From NCBI RefSeq assembly GCF_009650215.1, contig NZ_CP045851.1, positions 2,693,001-2,757,000 of the forward strand: a DNA stretch of 64,000 nucleotides, written 5' to 3'. This DNA comes from Actinomarinicola tropica (GTDB taxonomy: Bacteria; Actinomycetota; Acidimicrobiia; Acidimicrobiales; SKKL01). The stretch's first letter is position 1. Each line of letters opens with the position of its first letter. Under the pieces are notes generated by a model, which was not told where the DNA came from, searched no databases, and saw only the letters and a program-made list of their open reading frames with translations. A program made the translations under genes and the position numbers. This document shows positions 8,605-17,705 of this stretch, in pieces.

Positions 8605-10272
8605 TCACCCGCTCCCCCGGATGCACGCGTCGGCATCCTCGGTGACGTCACCTCGAACGACGAGCCACCCCATCGCGCCGTTGCCCGGCAGGAGACCCGA
8701 CCGCTCGTAGGGTCCGACGACGGTGTACGCGTCGGACGGCGGCGGCTCGTCCTCCAGGACCACCGCGCGCCGCTCGACGTCGGGGAACACCCGGTGGTGC
8801 TGCGTCGGCGGCAGCCCGTCCTCGATCAGCGGCTGGTCACGGAAGCGCGAGACGGCGATGCCGTCGGTGTGCATACCCATCCACACCAGTCCGGCGTCGA
8901 GCTCCTCGGCCGGCACCCCGAGACATGCGGCGACGTCGGCGAGCTCCTCGCGGACGCGCACCGGCGTCTGGGCGCGGTCGAGGGTCCAGAGGGCCGCGAG
9001 ACCGGTGACCGCGAGTGCGCCCCATGCGAGTGCCTGGCGCCGGCGGAGGTCCGGTCGGGACGTCGACGGCGCGCGCGTCGAGCAGGACCACAGCGCCAGC
9101 AGGAGGCTCAGGGTGAAGAGGGAGTACCGGCTGTAGAAGTCGCTGCTGAGGAAGATGACGACGACGTCGGCGAGCAGTGCGACCGCAGCGCCGAGCGCCA
9201 GGCCGAGCTGCAAGGGGTCCCGAACGTCGATGCGACGCGCCGCCGCACCGAAGAGCACGGTGAGGACCACGTTCGCGAGGACCACAGCGGCGACGACACG
9301 GCCGACCACCCCCAGCTCGGCGAGCCACCGCATGATCGACAGGTAGTCGTTGACGAGATCGGTCGGTGACCCGGCCGCCGCCGCGATCGCGACGAGGACG
9401 GACACGACGAGCCGTGCCGTCAACGAGCCGCGCAGCTCGGTGCCGCCCCGGCGCAGCGCCATCGGCAACAGACCGAGGCAGAGCCCGAGACCCATGAGCA
9501 CCCAGCTCGCCAGGATGAGGCGCGAGTTGAACAGGACGATGACGCCACCGCCGTGCTCCAGGCCCGCTCGCCAGAGGTAGAAGGGGCCGGCGATCGCGGC
9601 GAAGCCGACGCCCATGATCAGCCACGACCAACGGGCGCGCGAGCGGGCGACGAGCAGCAGGAGACCACTGACGCCGATCGCGACCGCAGCCTGCTGCCGC
9701 ACGCTGAAGGCGAAGGCAGATGCGGCGATGGCGACGGCGAGGTGGAGCGCGGTCGAGGACGCCGCGTGGGGTCGGGCAGCGAGCCTGGCGGCGGCGGCCA
9801 GCGCCACCATCGACCCGGCGAGCGCGAAGAGGTCGGACATGAACGTGCCGGTCGTGACGACGAAGCCGCTGAAGGCGCCGACGCTGCACATCACCAACAG
9901 CACGTGACGCGACGCCAACGTCCGGAGGAGGTCCCGCAGCGCCATCAGGACGACGAAGCCCATGACCGATCCGAGCAGGTGGATCTGAAGGGTCCCGTCC
10001 CCGACGATCGCCGTCCACACCCGCGCGAGCGGGAGCATCCCGAGGAGCGTGATGTCGTTCCAGTCGATGAGCTCGATGCGCCCCGTCGCGACGAAGGTGT
10101 CCAGGATCCGCTCGTAGGCCCAGGTGTCATCGTTGGGGAGGCGGCGGGTCCCGGCGGCCACGCGCCACAGGAACGGGACCAGCGCCAGCGCCGCGGCGGC
10201 GCCGACCTCGACGAGCGTGCGCCCCTGTTCGGGTGCGACCGTGGCCTCGTGGGTGACCTCGGTCCGGCTCAC
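8605..10272 (-). CDS. Polytopic membrane protein, possible GT-C-type glycosyltransferase
   Basis: A 555-residue protein with about 11-12 hydrophobic spans. After the first span comes an acidic loop, RRLPNDDTWAYERI (about residues 43-56), of the kind that carries catalytic acidic residues in GT-C (GT39/ArnT-like) enzymes using polyprenyl-phosphate sugars. A soluble tail of about 130 residues follows the last span. It starts with GTG and overlaps the upstream oxidoreductase stop by GTGA, so translation is probably coupled. The GT-C assignment rests on topology and the acidic loop only; a polymerase or other glycan-locus membrane protein is possible. Confidence 0.55.
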   Translation of the reverse strand: MSRTEVTHEATVAPEQGRTLVEVGAAAALALVPFLWRVAAGTRRLPNDDTWAYERILDTFVATGRIELIDWNDITLLGMLPLARVWTAIVGDGTLQIHLLGSVMGFVVLMALRDLLRTLASRHVLLVMCSVGAFSGFVVTTGTFMSDLFALAGSMVALAAAARLAARPHAASSTALHLAVAIAASAFAFSVRQQAAVAIGVSGLLLLVARSRARWSWLIMGVGFAAIAGPFYLWRAGLEHGGGVIVLFNSRLILASWVLMGLGLCLGLLPMALRRGGTELRGSLTARLVVSVLVAIAAAAGSPTDLVNDYLSIMRWLAELGVVGRVVAAVVLANVVLTVLFGAAARRIDVRDPLQLGLALGAAVALLADVVVIFLSSDFYSRYSLFTLSLLLALWSCSTRAPSTSRPDLRRRQALAWGALAVTGLAALWTLDRAQTPVRVREELADVAACLGVPAEELDAGLVWMGMHTDGIAVSRFRDQPLIEDGLPPTQHHRVFPDVERRAVVLEDEPPPSDAYTVVGPYERSGLLPGNGAMGWLVVRGDVTEDADACIRGSG

Positions 10273-11237
10273 GAGCCGCTCGGTCCCGCGCTGGCGGCTT
10301 CGACTCGACCCATCAGGACGTGCGGCGGACGGATCCTGGCGCGCTCCTCGTCGTGGTCGCCCCGGCCGTCGACCAGGCCGAGGAAGTGCGAGAGCTGCAG
10401 GGCGAGCGGCTCACCGAGGTGGCGCACGAAGGGGATGTCGATCTCGGTCGAGGCGCGGTACCCCACGCCGCCGCCACCCCGCACGATCTCCTGGCTGACG
10501 TTGCGGTAGACGGTGACGTCCTGCCGCAGGAGGTCGACCTCGATCGACTGGTGCGGCGCGTGGACCGCCAGCGTGCGGATCTTCCGTTGCGCCATGCGGT
10601 TCGCCGACAGGGTGGCGATCCCCGACCCGAAGGAGATCGAGCAGTCCGCGATCTCGTTGAACTCTGCGCCGGGCGGCCGGTGACACGCGGCGCCGACCAG
10701 GGTCCCCTCCTCACCGGAGAAGAGGTTGAGTGCCACGTCGAGGTCGTGGAGCAGCATGTCGCCGACGACGCTCGAGGCGATCCGCGGGGCCGGCGGCGAG
10801 TGGCGCACCGTGACGACGTGGCTCGGCGGCTCGTCGAGGAGGCCGGCGGTGGTCCGGTAGGCGGCGTTGAAGCGCTCGACGAACCCGCACATCACGGGGA
10901 CGTCCTTGCGCTCGGCGACCTCGAGCAGCTGGTCCACCTCGGCGAGCGACGGTGCGAGCGGCTTCTCGATGAACGTCGGGATGCCGGCCTCGAGGAAGGG
11001 CAGCGCGCACGCCACGTGCGCGCCGGTCGACGTCGCGACGACGACGGCGTCGGCGGCCATGCCGTCCTCGAGGTCGCTCGACACGCGCGACCAGTGACGT
11101 CCTGCGACCGCCTCCGCGCTCGTCGCGTCGCGGTCGATGACGACGCCCAAGTCCGCCTCCGACGACTCCGAGATCACACGCGCGTGGCTCGAGCCCATCT
11201 GGCCCGCGCCGATCAGCGCGATGACCGGCTTGCCCAT
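10269..11237 (-). CDS. Gfo/Idh/MocA oxidoreductase, UDP-GlcNAc(A) 3-dehydrogenase-like
   Basis: A 322-residue NAD(P)-dependent dehydrogenase. The N terminus carries the Rossmann motif IALIGAGQMGSSHARVI, followed by the family EKP motif in IPTFIEKPLAPS. GFVERFNAAYR resembles UDP-N-acetylglucosamine 3-dehydrogenases of the GnnA/WlbA type, which make the 3-keto sugar used by DegT aminotransferases such as the one at 2216-3316. The ATG at 11237 is six bases after GGAGG (11244-11248), which favours it over the in-frame GTG at 11243. Family membership is certain; the precise substrate is inferred. Confidence 0.85.
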   Translation of the reverse strand: MGKPVIALIGAGQMGSSHARVISESSEADLGVVIDRDATSAEAVAGRHWSRVSSDLEDGMAADAVVVATSTGAHVACALPFLEAGIPTFIEKPLAPSLAEVDQLLEVAERKDVPVMCGFVERFNAAYRTTAGLLDEPPSHVVTVRHSPPAPRIASSVVGDMLLHDLDVALNLFSGEEGTLVGAACHRPPGAEFNEIADCSISFGSGIATLSANRMAQRKIRTLAVHAPHQSIEVDLLRQDVTVYRNVSQEIVRGGGGVGYRASTEIDIPFVRHLGEPLALQLSHFLGLVDGRGDHDEERARIRPPHVLMGRVEAASAGPSGS

Positions 11238-11312
11238 GTCCACCCTCCGATGTCGCCTCGCGTCGGACGAACGCTAGCGTCGACGCGGACGTCGCCGGGA
11301 GGTGCGCGCTCG

Positions 11313-12431
11313 ATGGAGACCAGATCGACGAGGCGAGCGGCGGTCACCGGAGCGGCCGTGCTCGGCGTGCTGGCCGCCGTCGCGCTCGTCGTCCTCGCCG
11401 TCGCCCCGGGGTCCGACCGGTCGGACCGTCGGGGCCTGGCCGGCCTCGTCACCGGGTCATCGGGGACCTCGGCGCCCCCGGGTCCGTCGGCCGACGGCGG
11501 TCCGCCGCCGACCGCCACCGCCGAGGCGATCCGCGTCGAGGGCGAGGTCCCGGAGTCGTCGGCTGCCGAGCCCTCCGGCAACTTCCGCACGATCTGCGTC
11601 GCGTCCCACCTCGCCTACGACGACCCCATCGTCAACCCCGGCGAGCCGGGCGCGTCCCACCTGCACATGTTCTTCGGCAACACCGAGACCGACGCGTCGA
11701 GCACCTACGAGTCCCTGCGCGCCGCGGGGGGCTCCACCTGCCAGGGCGGGATCCTGAACCGCACCGGCTACTGGGCACCCGCGGTGCTCGACGCCGAGGG
11801 ACAGGTCGTCCTGCCCGAGTTCGTCTCCGTGTACTACAAGGGCACGGGCACCGCCGCCGAGGTCCGGTCGGTCGACGAGCTCCCGCCCGGGCTGCGCATG
11901 ATCGCCGGCTACGACGCAGCAACCGGCGAGGGCGACCACTTCGACTGGTACTGCGAGGTCACGCAGGACAAGGGCCCGACCATCCCCTCCTGCCCGGAGG
12001 ACGAGCTGGTGGGGGTCGTGCTGCCGTTCCCGCCCTGCTGGGACGGCGTGAACCTCGACTCCCCCGACCACCGCCGCCACGTGGCGCAGAAGGTGCGCGA
12101 CCCCCATACGGGCACGGAGGCGTGCCCCGACAGCCACCCGGTGCACCTGCCCGAGCTGACGATCGGCATCTGGTACCCCCACGAGGGGGACTCCGCGGAC
12201 TGGCACCTCTCGTCGGACCGCCCGCCCGGCGAGCCGGCGTACCCCGACGGCTCGACGTTCCACTCCGACTGGTTCGGTGCGTGGGACCCCGAGGTCCAGG
12301 AGACCTGGACCGAGCGCTGCATCGTCGGCCTCCTCAACTGCGTGGGTGGCGAGCTCGGCGACGGCACCCAGCTCGGCGGGCCGGAGGTGGGGCTCCCCGC
12401 GGGGCGCGTACCGGCGCCCCCACCGCCCTGA
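11313..12431 (+). CDS. DUF1996 domain protein with N-terminal membrane anchor
   Basis: A 372-residue extracytoplasmic protein. Residues about 9-31 form one hydrophobic span (VTGAAVLGVLAAVALVVLAV), followed by a Ser/Pro/Thr-rich linker to about residue 80. A DUF1996 domain then fills the rest: NFRTICVASHLAYDDPIVNP, HLHMFFGNT, YYKGTG, FPPCWDG and HPVHLPELTIGIWYP, with conserved His, Asp and Cys residues. DUF1996 has no established bacterial function; links to carbohydrate have been suggested for fungal members. A paralog fused to SLH repeats lies at 22874-24736, bracketing the glycosyltransferase block. ATG at 11313 with GGGAGG about 10 bases upstream. It is divergent from the Gfo/Idh/MocA gene. 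Confidence 0.85.
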   Translation: METRSTRRAAVTGAAVLGVLAAVALVVLAVAPGSDRSDRRGLAGLVTGSSGTSAPPGPSADGGPPPTATAEAIRVEGEVPESSAAEPSGNFRTICVASHLAYDDPIVNPGEPGASHLHMFFGNTETDASSTYESLRAAGGSTCQGGILNRTGYWAPAVLDAEGQVVLPEFVSVYYKGTGTAAEVRSVDELPPGLRMIAGYDAATGEGDHFDWYCEVTQDKGPTIPSCPEDELVGVVLPFPPCWDGVNLDSPDHRRHVAQKVRDPHTGTEACPDSHPVHLPELTIGIWYPHEGDSADWHLSSDRPPGEPAYPDGSTFHSDWFGAWDPEVQETWTERCIVGLLNCVGGELGDGTQLGGPEVGLPAGRVPAPPPP

Positions 12432-12432
12432 G

Positions 12433-13725
12433 TCAGGCGAGCGAGGAGGCGCCGTCGTTGCGGCGCTGGCACCGCACGAGCATCCACCACCCGCCGCCGA
12501 TCGTGACCAGCTCCGAGAAGTAGGTGCCGATCACCGCGCCCTTCCAGCCGAGCTGGGGGATGAGCACGAGGTAGACGACGATCGCGGCCGAGGCCGCGCC
12601 GACGCCCAGGTACATCCGTCGGCGGTTCTCGCCGAGGCCGAGCAGCCCGAGCGGCGGGATCTCGGCCAGGGCGTGGAGGAGCGGCACGAAGGCGAGCCAG
12701 AGCGTGATGTGGGCAGCCGACTCGAACTCCTCGCCGAGGACCCACCGGATGATCGGCTGGCCGACCACGATGCCGATGGCGCAGGCGATGCCGAACCCGA
12801 GCGACGGGATGGTCATCAGGAGGGACTTGCGGACGTGTCCGCCGACGCGGTCGTCGGGCGGCAGGAACCAACGGGTGGCCACCGCGTAGACCGCCTGGAG
12901 GGGGATGAGCGCCGCCGACACGACGCGGTAGGCGGCGTTGTACTCGCCGACCTCGCTCGTCGGGCGGAACGTGGCGAGGAGGAACTTCTCGCCCTCGTTC
13001 TGCACCGAGTTGGTCGACATCGATGTGGAGTAGAGCGCCGACAGCCGGGCCATCTCGCCTCGATCGGTCGGCTCGCCCTCCTCGTCGGACCGCTCGTCGA
13101 GCAGGTGGCGCACGGCGAGGATCGATGCGCCCAGCAGGATCAGGCGGGTCCCCATGTTGAGCAGGACCAGGTTGAGGATGGTGATGTTGCCGGTGACGCT
13201 GAGGAGCCCGACGCCGATCGCCCGGACGACCGGGTCGATCAGGCGGATCCGGACGATGGAGCCCATGCCCTTGTGCGCGAAGACGAGGGCGAGGTTGACC
13301 TCGGTGATGCCGCCGACGAGGAGGTCGCTCCCGAAGAGGAGGGCAGCCGCCAGCCAGAGGTGCCCGCCGAGCACGGCGTAGGTGAGGGCGATGCCGACCA
13401 GTCCGCAGGGGATGGCCAGGGCTGTCACCTGACGGCGGCCGACGACCATCACCGACCGTGTCAAACGGCGGCGCTGCATGACCAGCTGGACCGCCGCCGC
13501 CCCGCCGCCGGCGTACACCCAGGTGAGCGCGAACCCGGCGATCACGTAGATCGTCGTGTACTCGCCGTAGGCGTCGGTGCCGAGCCCGCGGATGGTGAGC
13601 GGGAAGATGACCGCGAGCGAGGCGGCCGACGCGATCTCGAGGCTCAGCGCCGAGGCGACCTCGCGCAGCTTGGGGCCGAGCGAGGGCAGGCGGGACGCGG
13701 CGGCGCGCACCCGTTCCGGGATCAT
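12433..13725 (-). CDS. Wzx-type polysaccharide flippase (MATE/MOP superfamily)
   Basis: A 430-residue integral membrane protein with about 12 predicted spans, basic cytoplasmic loops such as QRRRLTRSV and VGRRQ, and the length and pattern of MOP-superfamily lipid-linked oligosaccharide translocases. In this locus it would flip the undecaprenyl-linked repeat unit across the membrane. The ATG at 13725 has GGGAGG directly upstream; a longer start at 13815 would overlap the divergent glycosyltransferase gene and lacks a ribosome site. It converges with the DUF1996 gene with one base between them. The polysaccharide role is inferred from context and topology. Confidence 0.8.
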   Translation of the reverse strand: MIPERVRAAASRLPSLGPKLREVASALSLEIASAASLAVIFPLTIRGLGTDAYGEYTTIYVIAGFALTWVYAGGGAAAVQLVMQRRRLTRSVMVVGRRQVTALAIPCGLVGIALTYAVLGGHLWLAAALLFGSDLLVGGITEVNLALVFAHKGMGSIVRIRLIDPVVRAIGVGLLSVTGNITILNLVLLNMGTRLILLGASILAVRHLLDERSDEEGEPTDRGEMARLSALYSTSMSTNSVQNEGEKFLLATFRPTSEVGEYNAAYRVVSAALIPLQAVYAVATRWFLPPDDRVGGHVRKSLLMTIPSLGFGIACAIGIVVGQPIIRWVLGEEFESAAHITLWLAFVPLLHALAEIPPLGLLGLGENRRRMYLGVGAASAAIVVYLVLIPQLGWKGAVIGTYFSELVTIGGGWWMLVRCQRRNDGASSLA

Positions 13726-13813
13726 GCCTCCCTCCCCGCCGGCGCGACGCTCACGCGCACCCTCCTCGTCCGCCGGCCGGCGACGCGCCCCCGGGGCCGT
13801 ATCCTCCTCGGTC

Positions 13814-14797
13814 ATGCTCGATCCGGTGGAATCTACGGGACGGCCCGGAAGGTCCGTGCATCGCCCGACCGGGGCCGAGCCGGTGCGGATCGTCGTCGCC
13901 GTCTGCACCTACCGGCGCAACGAGCCTCTGCGTCGACTCCTCGCCGCCGTCGAGCGCAACGCCGCCGAGCTCGGCGACCGGGCGCACGTGGGTGTCGTGG
14001 TCGTCGACGACAACCCCGACGAGCGGGCTCGCGCCGTCTGCGACGAGGCGGCCCACCGCTTCGAGCTCGGCCTCACCTACCGGACCTCCGGTCAGGGCAA
14101 CATCTCCGTCGCCCGCAACCTGGCGCTCGAGGGGGCCCTCCCCCTGGCGGACTGGGTGGCGATGACCGACGACGACTGCGAACCCGTCGACACCTGGCTG
14201 TCCGAGCACCTGGCGGCGCAGGAGCGGTACGGCACCGACGTGGTCACCGGTCCGTGCCTCCTCGGGGGATCCGAGGGGGCGCCGGCGTGGCTCTCCGAGC
14301 AGCCGTTCCTCGACGACGCGCAGTTCCGGTTCGACGACGGCCAGCGCCTCGACGTGGCGGCGACGAACAACTCGTTCATCCGGGCGGCGTCGCTGCGCGA
14401 GCGCACCGACCTGCGGTTCGACCCGGGCCTCGGCGTGCTCGGCGGCGAGGACATGGTGTTCTTCCGCACGGCCCGGCGCGCCGGGCTCACCATCGCCTTC
14501 GCCGCCCGGGCGATCGTCCACGGGCACGAGCCGCCCGAGCGCTGGACCTACCGCTACCAGCTTCGGTCCCGCTACTGGCTCGGCAACACCGAGTTCGTCA
14601 CCAACCACACCGTCGGCGAGGCCCCTCGACTCCGGTGGGCGTTGCGCGGGGCGAAGACGATCCTCACGGCGGTGGTCCGCCCTCTCGCCCGCGTGGCGAG
14701 CGGTCGTCCACCGCACGTGCGCTACGCCCTCGCCACCGCGGCCCGGGGTGCCGGCATGGTCGCCGGCGCGGCCGGGGTGCGGGTGGCGCACCACTAG
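13814..14797 (+). CDS. Family 2 glycosyltransferase
   Basis: A GT-A transferase of about 327 residues: VRIVVAVCTYRRNEPLRRLL, then VGVVVVDDNPDERA, GQGNISVARNLALEGAL and WVAMTDDDCEPVDTWL, the acidic DDDC being the expected metal-binding site. The C terminus holds one or two amphipathic or hydrophobic segments after FVTNHTVGE. The start is uncertain: ATG 13814 is listed, but GTG 13856 (preceded by GGAAGG) and GTG 13883, right at the first strand, are also in frame. It leads a plus-strand run of six genes with short or overlapping junctions (13814-20028), probably one operon. Confidence 0.88.
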   Translation: MLDPVESTGRPGRSVHRPTGAEPVRIVVAVCTYRRNEPLRRLLAAVERNAAELGDRAHVGVVVVDDNPDERARAVCDEAAHRFELGLTYRTSGQGNISVARNLALEGALPLADWVAMTDDDCEPVDTWLSEHLAAQERYGTDVVTGPCLLGGSEGAPAWLSEQPFLDDAQFRFDDGQRLDVAATNNSFIRAASLRERTDLRFDPGLGVLGGEDMVFFRTARRAGLTIAFAARAIVHGHEPPERWTYRYQLRSRYWLGNTEFVTNHTVGEAPRLRWALRGAKTILTAVVRPLARVASGRPPHVRYALATAARGAGMVAGAAGVRVAHH

Positions 14798-14806
14798 GCT
14801 TCGACG

Positions 14807-15874
14807 GTGACCGCTCCCCGACCGTCCGGACGTCTGCGGGCGGGTGTGATCGGCTGCGGCGCCATCGCCCACGAGCACCTCCGGCACCTCCGCGGGTCCT
14901 CCCGCGCCGAGCTGGTGGCGGTCTGCGACCGGTCCAACGCGACGGCCCGCTTCGCGCAGGAGACCTACGGCGCCCCGCACCGCCACCTGGACCACCGAGC
15001 GATGCTCGAGGCCGAGAACCTCGACGTCGTCCACGTGCTGACGCCGCCCCAGACCCACCCCGACATCGTGCGCGACGCGCTCGACGCCGGCGCTCACGTC
15101 CTGTGCGAGAAGCCGCTCGCCCCGACCTGCGCGGTCACCGAGGACCTGCTCGCCCACGCCGCCGCCGCCGACCGCCGGCTGGTCGAGTCGCAGAACCTCC
15201 GGTGGAACGATCCGGTGCTCGCCGTCGACGAGCTGATCCGCGCCGGCCGGCTCGGCGCGGTCCGCGACGTGGAGGTGAGCCTCACACTCGACCTCACGGC
15301 CGGCCCGTTCGGCGACCTCAACCTGTCCGGTCCGGGCGTCGCGCTGCCCGGTGGCGCCGTCCACGACTTCCTCCCGCACCTGTCGTACCTCTTCCTGCTC
15401 CTTGCGGGTTCCTCTGCGGTCGACGACGTCGTGGGGCACCTCGTCAACGCCAGCGGCAACGCCCGTGTGGGCTTCGACCAGCTCGATGCGCTCGTCCGTG
15501 CCGGCGAGGTGCGGGGGCGCCTGCGCGTCGCCTCCGACGTCGCTCCGGACACCTTCCGTCTGCGGGTCCTCGGCACCGAGGCCAGCGTCGAGACCGACCT
15601 GTACAACCCCTACCTGCGGTTCGAGGGACGCACAACCGGCGTGGGCGGGCCGATCGCCCAGCTCCGCTCGGGCACCCGCATCGCGGGCGCCTCGGTCGCC
15701 AACCTGCTCGACAAGGTTCGCCAGCACTCGACCTACCACGGCCTGCCTCGCATGATCGACGCCCTCCACGACGCGCTGCGGGACGGCACCGAGCCGCCGA
15801 TCGCCCCCGAGCAGATCGTCGCGACGGCGCGCCTCACCGACCAGCTCGTCGCGCTCGCGGAGGTGGGGCGTTGA
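14807..15874 (+). CDS. Gfo/Idh/MocA family oxidoreductase
   Basis: A 355-residue NAD(P)-dependent dehydrogenase with RAGVIGCGAIAHEHLRHLRG at the N terminus and the EKP motif in GAHVLCEKPLAPTC. The C-terminal alpha/beta domain includes GGAVHDFLPHLSY, where the histidines are candidate catalytic or substrate-binding residues. It differs clearly from the second family member at 10269-11237. The GTG at 14807 is nine bases after the glycosyltransferase stop and six bases after a TAGGCT hexamer. Its stop overlaps the TTG start of the epimerase gene that follows, and the two enzymes may act on the same nucleotide sugar. The substrate is unknown. Confidence 0.87.
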   Translation: MTAPRPSGRLRAGVIGCGAIAHEHLRHLRGSSRAELVAVCDRSNATARFAQETYGAPHRHLDHRAMLEAENLDVVHVLTPPQTHPDIVRDALDAGAHVLCEKPLAPTCAVTEDLLAHAAAADRRLVESQNLRWNDPVLAVDELIRAGRLGAVRDVEVSLTLDLTAGPFGDLNLSGPGVALPGGAVHDFLPHLSYLFLLLAGSSAVDDVVGHLVNASGNARVGFDQLDALVRAGEVRGRLRVASDVAPDTFRLRVLGTEASVETDLYNPYLRFEGRTTGVGGPIAQLRSGTRIAGASVANLLDKVRQHSTYHGLPRMIDALHDALRDGTEPPIAPEQIVATARLTDQLVALAEVGR

Positions 15875-16851
15875 GGGTGCTCGTCACCGGCGCGGGCGGG
15901 TTCCTCGGGCGGGCGGTGGTCGAGGCGGCGGTCGCGGCCGGCCACGACGTCGTCGCCATGATCCGGTCGGCGTCATCGGCGCAGGCCCCCGACGGGGTCG
16001 AGGTGCTGCGGGGCGATCTCCGCCAACGGGGACCGTGGGTCGACGCCCTCGGAGGGGTCGACGCCGTCGTCCACCTCGCCGCCGCCGCCAGCGGCGACCT
16101 CGCCGAGCAGCTCGCGGGCACCGTCGTGGCCACCGAGAACCTTCTCTCCGCGCTCGACCTGCCGTCGCTCGCCCGCTTCGTGCACTGCAGCTCGTTCTCG
16201 GTCTACGACTTCGCCGCCCTGCACGCCGGAGCCACGCTCGACGAGTCGAGCCCCGTCGAGCCCCACCCCGAACGGCGTGACGCCTACACCGCGACGAAGA
16301 TCCTCCAGGAGCGGCTCGTCCGCGAGGCGTGCGACGGTCGCACCGAGCTCGTCGTGCTCCGACCGGGCGCGATCTACGGCCCGGGCAAGGACTGGGCCCA
16401 CGGCGCCGCCCTCCGGGTCGGCCCCTGCGCGCTCGTGCTGGGCTCGGACGCCGCGATGCGGCTCACCTACGTGACGAACTGCGCCGACGCCCTGGTGGCC
16501 GCGCTCACCAGCCCCGGTGCCGCCGGCGCCACGATCGACGTCGTCGACGACGAGCAGCCCACCCACCTCGAGTTCTTCCGGGCCTGTCGATCGGCCGGGG
16601 CGACGTCGGCACGACCCATCCCCGTCCCCTGGCGCCTCGTCGACCTCGCCGGTCGCGCCGTCGCTCTGGTCGACCGACTCGCCTTCGGCGGTCGGGCCAA
16701 GCTGCCCGAGCTCCTCGCCCACCGGCGCCAGCAGGCTCGCTGGAAGCCCCTCGCCTACAGCAACGAACGCGCTCGCCGCCTCCTCCACTGGGTGCCCGCC
16801 GTGCCGATGGAGGAGGGCGTGGAGCTGATGGTCGAGGGACGGCGGCGATGA
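15871..16851 (+). CDS. NAD-dependent epimerase/dehydratase (extended SDR)
   Basis: A 326-residue extended short-chain dehydrogenase. RVLVTGAGGFLGRAVVEAA holds the GxxGxxG nucleotide motif; VDAVVHLAAAASG follows, then CSSFSVYD and YTATKILQERLV, the Tyr-xxx-Lys catalytic pair (YTATK). It probably reduces, oxidises or epimerises an NDP-sugar. The start is a TTG at 15871: GGAGG at 15859-15863 sits seven bases before it, whereas the in-frame GTG at 15877 is too far. TTG overlaps the previous stop by four bases and its own stop overlaps the next ATG. The exact reaction is unknown. Confidence 0.88.
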   Translation: MRVLVTGAGGFLGRAVVEAAVAAGHDVVAMIRSASSAQAPDGVEVLRGDLRQRGPWVDALGGVDAVVHLAAAASGDLAEQLAGTVVATENLLSALDLPSLARFVHCSSFSVYDFAALHAGATLDESSPVEPHPERRDAYTATKILQERLVREACDGRTELVVLRPGAIYGPGKDWAHGAALRVGPCALVLGSDAAMRLTYVTNCADALVAALTSPGAAGATIDVVDDEQPTHLEFFRACRSAGATSARPIPVPWRLVDLAGRAVALVDRLAFGGRAKLPELLAHRRQQARWKPLAYSNERARRLLHWVPAVPMEEGVELMVEGRRR

Positions 16852-17705
16852 GCCGCGAGCTGCGAGGGTCGGTCGTCGTGCCGGCCTGGAACGAGGCCGC
16901 GGTCATCGCACGGACCCTCGACGCCCTGTTCGACGGGATCGAGCCCGACGACGTCGAGGTCGTCGTCGCGTGCAACGGCTGCGACGACGGCACCGAGGAC
17001 GTCGTCCGTGGCACGGGCCACCCGGTGCACCTGCTCGAGCTCGGACCGGTCGGCAAGGTCGGCGCCATCCGCGCCGCGGAGGCCGCGACGACGGCCCTCC
17101 CCCGGATCTACCTCGACGCGGACACCGAGCTCCCCGGCCCGTCGGCCGTCGCCGTCCTCGACGCCCTCGCGTCGGGCGCCGTCGCGGCACGCCCTCCCGT
17201 CACCCACGACGACGCCGGGTCGACCTGGCCGGTGCGCGCCTTCTACGCCGTGCGACGAGCCATGCCGTCGCTGCGACGCGAGCTCTTCGGCGCCGGCGTC
17301 TACGGGTTGAGCGCCGAGGCGCGCGGGCGGTTCGGCACGTTCCCCGACGTCGTCGCCGACGACCTCTTCGCGGCGCGCGTCGTCGAGCTGGACGAGGTCA
17401 CCGTCGTGGACGGCGTCGCTCCGGTGGTGGTGCGCGTCCCGCGCGACACGCGGTCGCTCGTCCGCACGCTCGCTCGCGTCTACCGGGGCAACGCCGAGCT
17501 CGCGGCGACCCACAGCGACCGCGCCCACCCCTCCACCACCCGCACCGCGCGCGAGGTGCTGGTGCTCGGCCGGGACCCGCGCTGGTGGCCGCGGCTCGCG
17601 GCCTACGTCGTGCTGGTCGTCGCGGGGCGCGTGCTCGGCCGCCGCGCCTCCGGGGGCTCGTGGGAGCGCGACCACTCCGCCCGCGTCGAGGGGGTCGCCA
17701 CGTGA
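16848..17705 (+). CDS. Family 2 glycosyltransferase
   Basis: A 285-residue GT-A transferase: SVVVPAWNEAAVIARTLDAL, VVVACNGCDDGTEDV and RIYLDADTELPGPSAV, with DADTE as the likely DxD site. The C-terminal 40 residues include a hydrophobic stretch (LAAYVVLVVAGRVLG) that could tether it to the membrane. ATG overlaps the epimerase stop (ATGA) and its own stop overlaps the next GTG, so it is translationally coupled on both sides within the glycan operon. Donor and acceptor are unknown. Confidence 0.9.
   Translation: MSRELRGSVVVPAWNEAAVIARTLDALFDGIEPDDVEVVVACNGCDDGTEDVVRGTGHPVHLLELGPVGKVGAIRAAEAATTALPRIYLDADTELPGPSAVAVLDALASGAVAARPPVTHDDAGSTWPVRAFYAVRRAMPSLRRELFGAGVYGLSAEARGRFGTFPDVVADDLFAARVVELDEVTVVDGVAPVVVRVPRDTRSLVRTLARVYRGNAELAATHSDRAHPSTTRTAREVLVLGRDPRWWPRLAAYVVLVVAGRVLGRRASGGSWERDHSARVEGVAT

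Noticed and set aside
13725-13815. Longer N terminus for the flippase from ATG 13815
   Set aside because: It would overlap the divergent glycosyltransferase start, lacks a ribosome site, and the added residues are a polar Arg/Glu-rich stretch; ATG 13725 has GGGAGG.
12277-15870. Long open frame upstream of the epimerase in the same frame
   Set aside because: Opposite to the flippase and out of frame with the glycosyltransferase and dehydrogenase; only the part from TTG 15871 is real.
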